Origin: Deltaproteobacteria bacterium
Lineage (GTDB): Bacteria; Desulfobacterota; Desulfobacteria; Desulfobacterales; ETH-SRB1
Direction: 5' to 3'
Assembly: GCA_030627475.1 (NCBI GenBank)
Contig: DAOURZ010000057.1
Coordinates: forward strand, 1 to 7,503
Length of the DNA: 7,503 bases
Shown here: positions 6,822 to 7,503 of the stretch, one piece after another
How the letters are laid out: each line of letters opens with the position of its first letter
How positions within the stretch are numbered: position 1 is the stretch's first letter
Notes under the pieces: model-generated
Database searches by the model: none
Seen by the model: only the letters and a program-made list of their open reading frames with translations
What the model was told of the DNA's origin: nothing
Position numbers and translations under genes: made by a program

Positions 6822-6998
6822 TTAGGCATTAGAGACCTTCCCCTTCTTAAGTTTCTCCAGATAAAACTCAATCTCCTCTGCTCTCAACCCTTTCAACCTC
6901 TCCTCTGTCTTGAACTTTGAAAGTATCTCTTCGGGATCAAGCACTCTTATATGAGCCTTGATGTAATCTTTTTGAAATTGTTCCATAGTATACGGCAT
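6822..6998 (-). CDS. Small charged protein, possibly a remnant C-terminal tail
   Basis: A 58-residue product, MPYTMEQFQKDYIKAHIRVL then DPEEILSKFKTEERLKGLRA and EEIEFYLEKLKKGK. It is rich in Glu and Lys, with no membrane segment, and looks helical. The EERLKGL...EEIEFYLEKL pattern resembles the repetitive tails of some Rpn/PD-(D/E)XK-type putative transposase or 'cytosolic' proteins; this is from memory of the style and is not a firm assignment. The ATG at 6998 is chosen because GGAGGG (7006-7011) stands 7 nt upstream. The same frame is open to ATG 7079 (85 residues, adding MNINWHKNDDSTVINQLLEK and seven more) with a weaker AAAGG site, so the longer form is possible. It precedes rng by 101 nt and probably belongs to a separate unit. 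Confidence 0.55.
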   Translation of the reverse strand: MPYTMEQFQKDYIKAHIRVLDPEEILSKFKTEERLKGLRAEEIEFYLEKLKKGKVSNA

Positions 6999-7005
6999 AG
7001 TTATT

Positions 7006-7011
7006 CCCTCC
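7006..7011 (-). promoter_or_regulatory. Strong ribosome binding site for the 58-residue ORF
   Basis: GGAGGG on the minus strand, 7 nt before ATG 6998, is among the best Shine-Dalgarno matches in the window. It argues for internal initiation at 6998, although the same bases can also be read as codons (LEG) of the longer frame. Confidence 0.5.
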
Positions 7012-7091
7012 AATGAATACTTTTCTAACAACTGGTTTATTACTGTACTGTCATCATTCTTATGCCAGTTGATATTCATGTATCTACCTTT

Positions 7092-7220
7092 TCAAATATC
7101 CGCGTTCCCTACATACCTAATTACCATAATGGCCATCAAAAACAAGGTGATATTTTCCAGCACGGTTCCGTTATTATTCGTTATTTTCTGAAGAATATTG
7201 ATCAAACGTTTGTCTTTTAT
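7092..7220 (-). pseudogene. Possible degraded coding remnant upstream of the small ORF
   Basis: In the same frame as the downstream small gene, the minus strand is open for 42 codons between TAA (7221-7223) and TGA (7092-7094). It reads for example LINILQKITNNNGTVLEN then ITLFLMAIMVIRYVGNADI, and five codons after the TGA it reaches ATG 7079. Without that one TGA the frame would be continuous over 133 codons (7220-6822). This suggests, but does not prove, that the small gene is the tail of a larger gene that has decayed. The stretch is short enough to be open by chance. Confidence 0.3.
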
Positions 7221-7243
7221 TTAGGACCGGGGACGAATCAACT
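7221..7243 (+). repeat. Repeat family 2, single direct copy
   Basis: TTAGGACCGGGGACGAATCA followed by ACT resembles the hairpin arms at 4336-4393 and the copy at 7469-7490, sharing TTAGGA, a G-run, ACGAA and the AACT end. No complementary partner arm was found beside it. Confidence 0.45.
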
Positions 7244-7468
7244 TTCTCTATTTTTGCTTACCGGGGCACTACGCCTAACAAGTTGTTTATAAATATTTTT
7301 TTGATTGAATATGAAATTGTCCGGTGCAAGTCAAACTATTTTTGATCGGTGGTTTTCTAATACCTGAGTTGAACAATTTTTTGCGAAGAAATGTGCCGGG
7401 ATCTTGGTACAGGTAGGGTCGGTTCAGGGCTGAGTTTTGATGAGTTTTTAGTAGTATTTTATCAAACT

Positions 7469-7490
7469 TAGGAACGTGGACGAAATAACT
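7469..7490 (+). repeat. Repeat family 2, single direct copy near window end
   Basis: TTAGGAACGTGGACGAAATA followed by ACT. It is the same orientation as the copy at 7221-7243, about 250 bp away, and ATCAAAC stands just before or near both copies. It matches the reverse complement of 4217-4235 over 19 bases with one difference. Any partner arm would lie beyond the window end. Confidence 0.5.
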
Positions 7491-7503
7491 TCAGCAAGCA
7501 GGC

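Larger units (their letters stand above)
7080..7503. other. 424-bp region with no confident gene
   Basis: Apart from the degraded-looking minus-strand stretch (7092-7220) and two family 2 repeat copies, no supported gene is seen. Plus-strand frames from 7311 give short open runs: 18 codons from ATG 7311, and 30 codons from GTG 7324 ending at TAG 7414 with ELNNFLRRNVPGSWYR. They overlap in different frames and have no ribosome binding site. The base mix is AT-rich with GC-richer patches around 7391-7430. It may be old insertion-element debris, but no transposase motif or matched ends are visible. Confidence 0.4.

Noticed and set aside
7270..7290. CGCCTAACAAGTTGTTTA resembles the 5' half of an integron attC site.
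   Set aside because: No matching GTTRRRY partner core, no fitting stem and no integrase or cassette ORF nearby; the match is only a short half.
7062..7292. A 76-codon plus-strand ORF starting MPVDIHVSTF.
   Set aside because: No good ribosome binding site, overlaps the minus-strand small gene and a repeat copy, and its composition does not look like a real protein.

Overview
The window looks like a chromosomal segment of an AT-rich Gram-negative bacterium. The best guess is an anaerobic deltaproteobacterium (Desulfobacterota, Desulfobacterales-like). This rests on a SecD of deltaproteobacterial length with the yajC-secD order, a RNase G of about 490 residues, a B. subtilis-sized PurB, a lipobox protein, and short dispersed palindromic repeats in the intergenic spaces. 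The assignment is inference from gene style, not from a marker gene.

All supported genes are on the minus strand, so transcription runs from high to low coordinates. In that direction come: a short gene for a charged 58-residue protein (6998-6822), preceded by a degraded-looking open stretch; rng, ribonuclease G (6720-5257); a membrane-anchored protein with a divergent LysM-like motif (5189-4428); a 180-bp repeat-filled gap; purB, adenylosuccinate lyase (4180-2879); a putative lipoprotein whose start lies inside the end of purB (2889-2248); yajC (2204-1854); a 239-bp gap holding a MITE-like inverted-repeat element; and secD (1614-37). secF would be expected next but lies outside the window if present.

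The genes are mostly housekeeping: RNA processing (rng), purine synthesis (purB) and Sec export (yajC, secD). Two less familiar envelope proteins, the LysM-like protein and the lipoprotein, sit among them. purB, the lipoprotein gene and yajC are tightly packed and are probably co-transcribed. secD is separated from yajC by the repeat but keeps its own ribosome binding site.

The most interesting content is non-coding. Two repeat families can be recognised by comparing the window with itself. Family 1 is a 138-bp element with long imperfect terminal inverted repeats between yajC and secD, plus an inverted half copy upstream of purB. Family 2 has a core like TAGGAACGKGGACGAAATAACT. It occurs as a near-perfect 26-bp-stem hairpin beside the half copy, as a single arm at 4217-4235, and as two direct copies at 7221-7243 and 7469-7490. 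A cut-off GTAGGGGCAACCCC palindrome begins the window. No CRISPR array, tRNA, rRNA or intact transposase gene was seen, and there is no convincing new defence or metabolic system.
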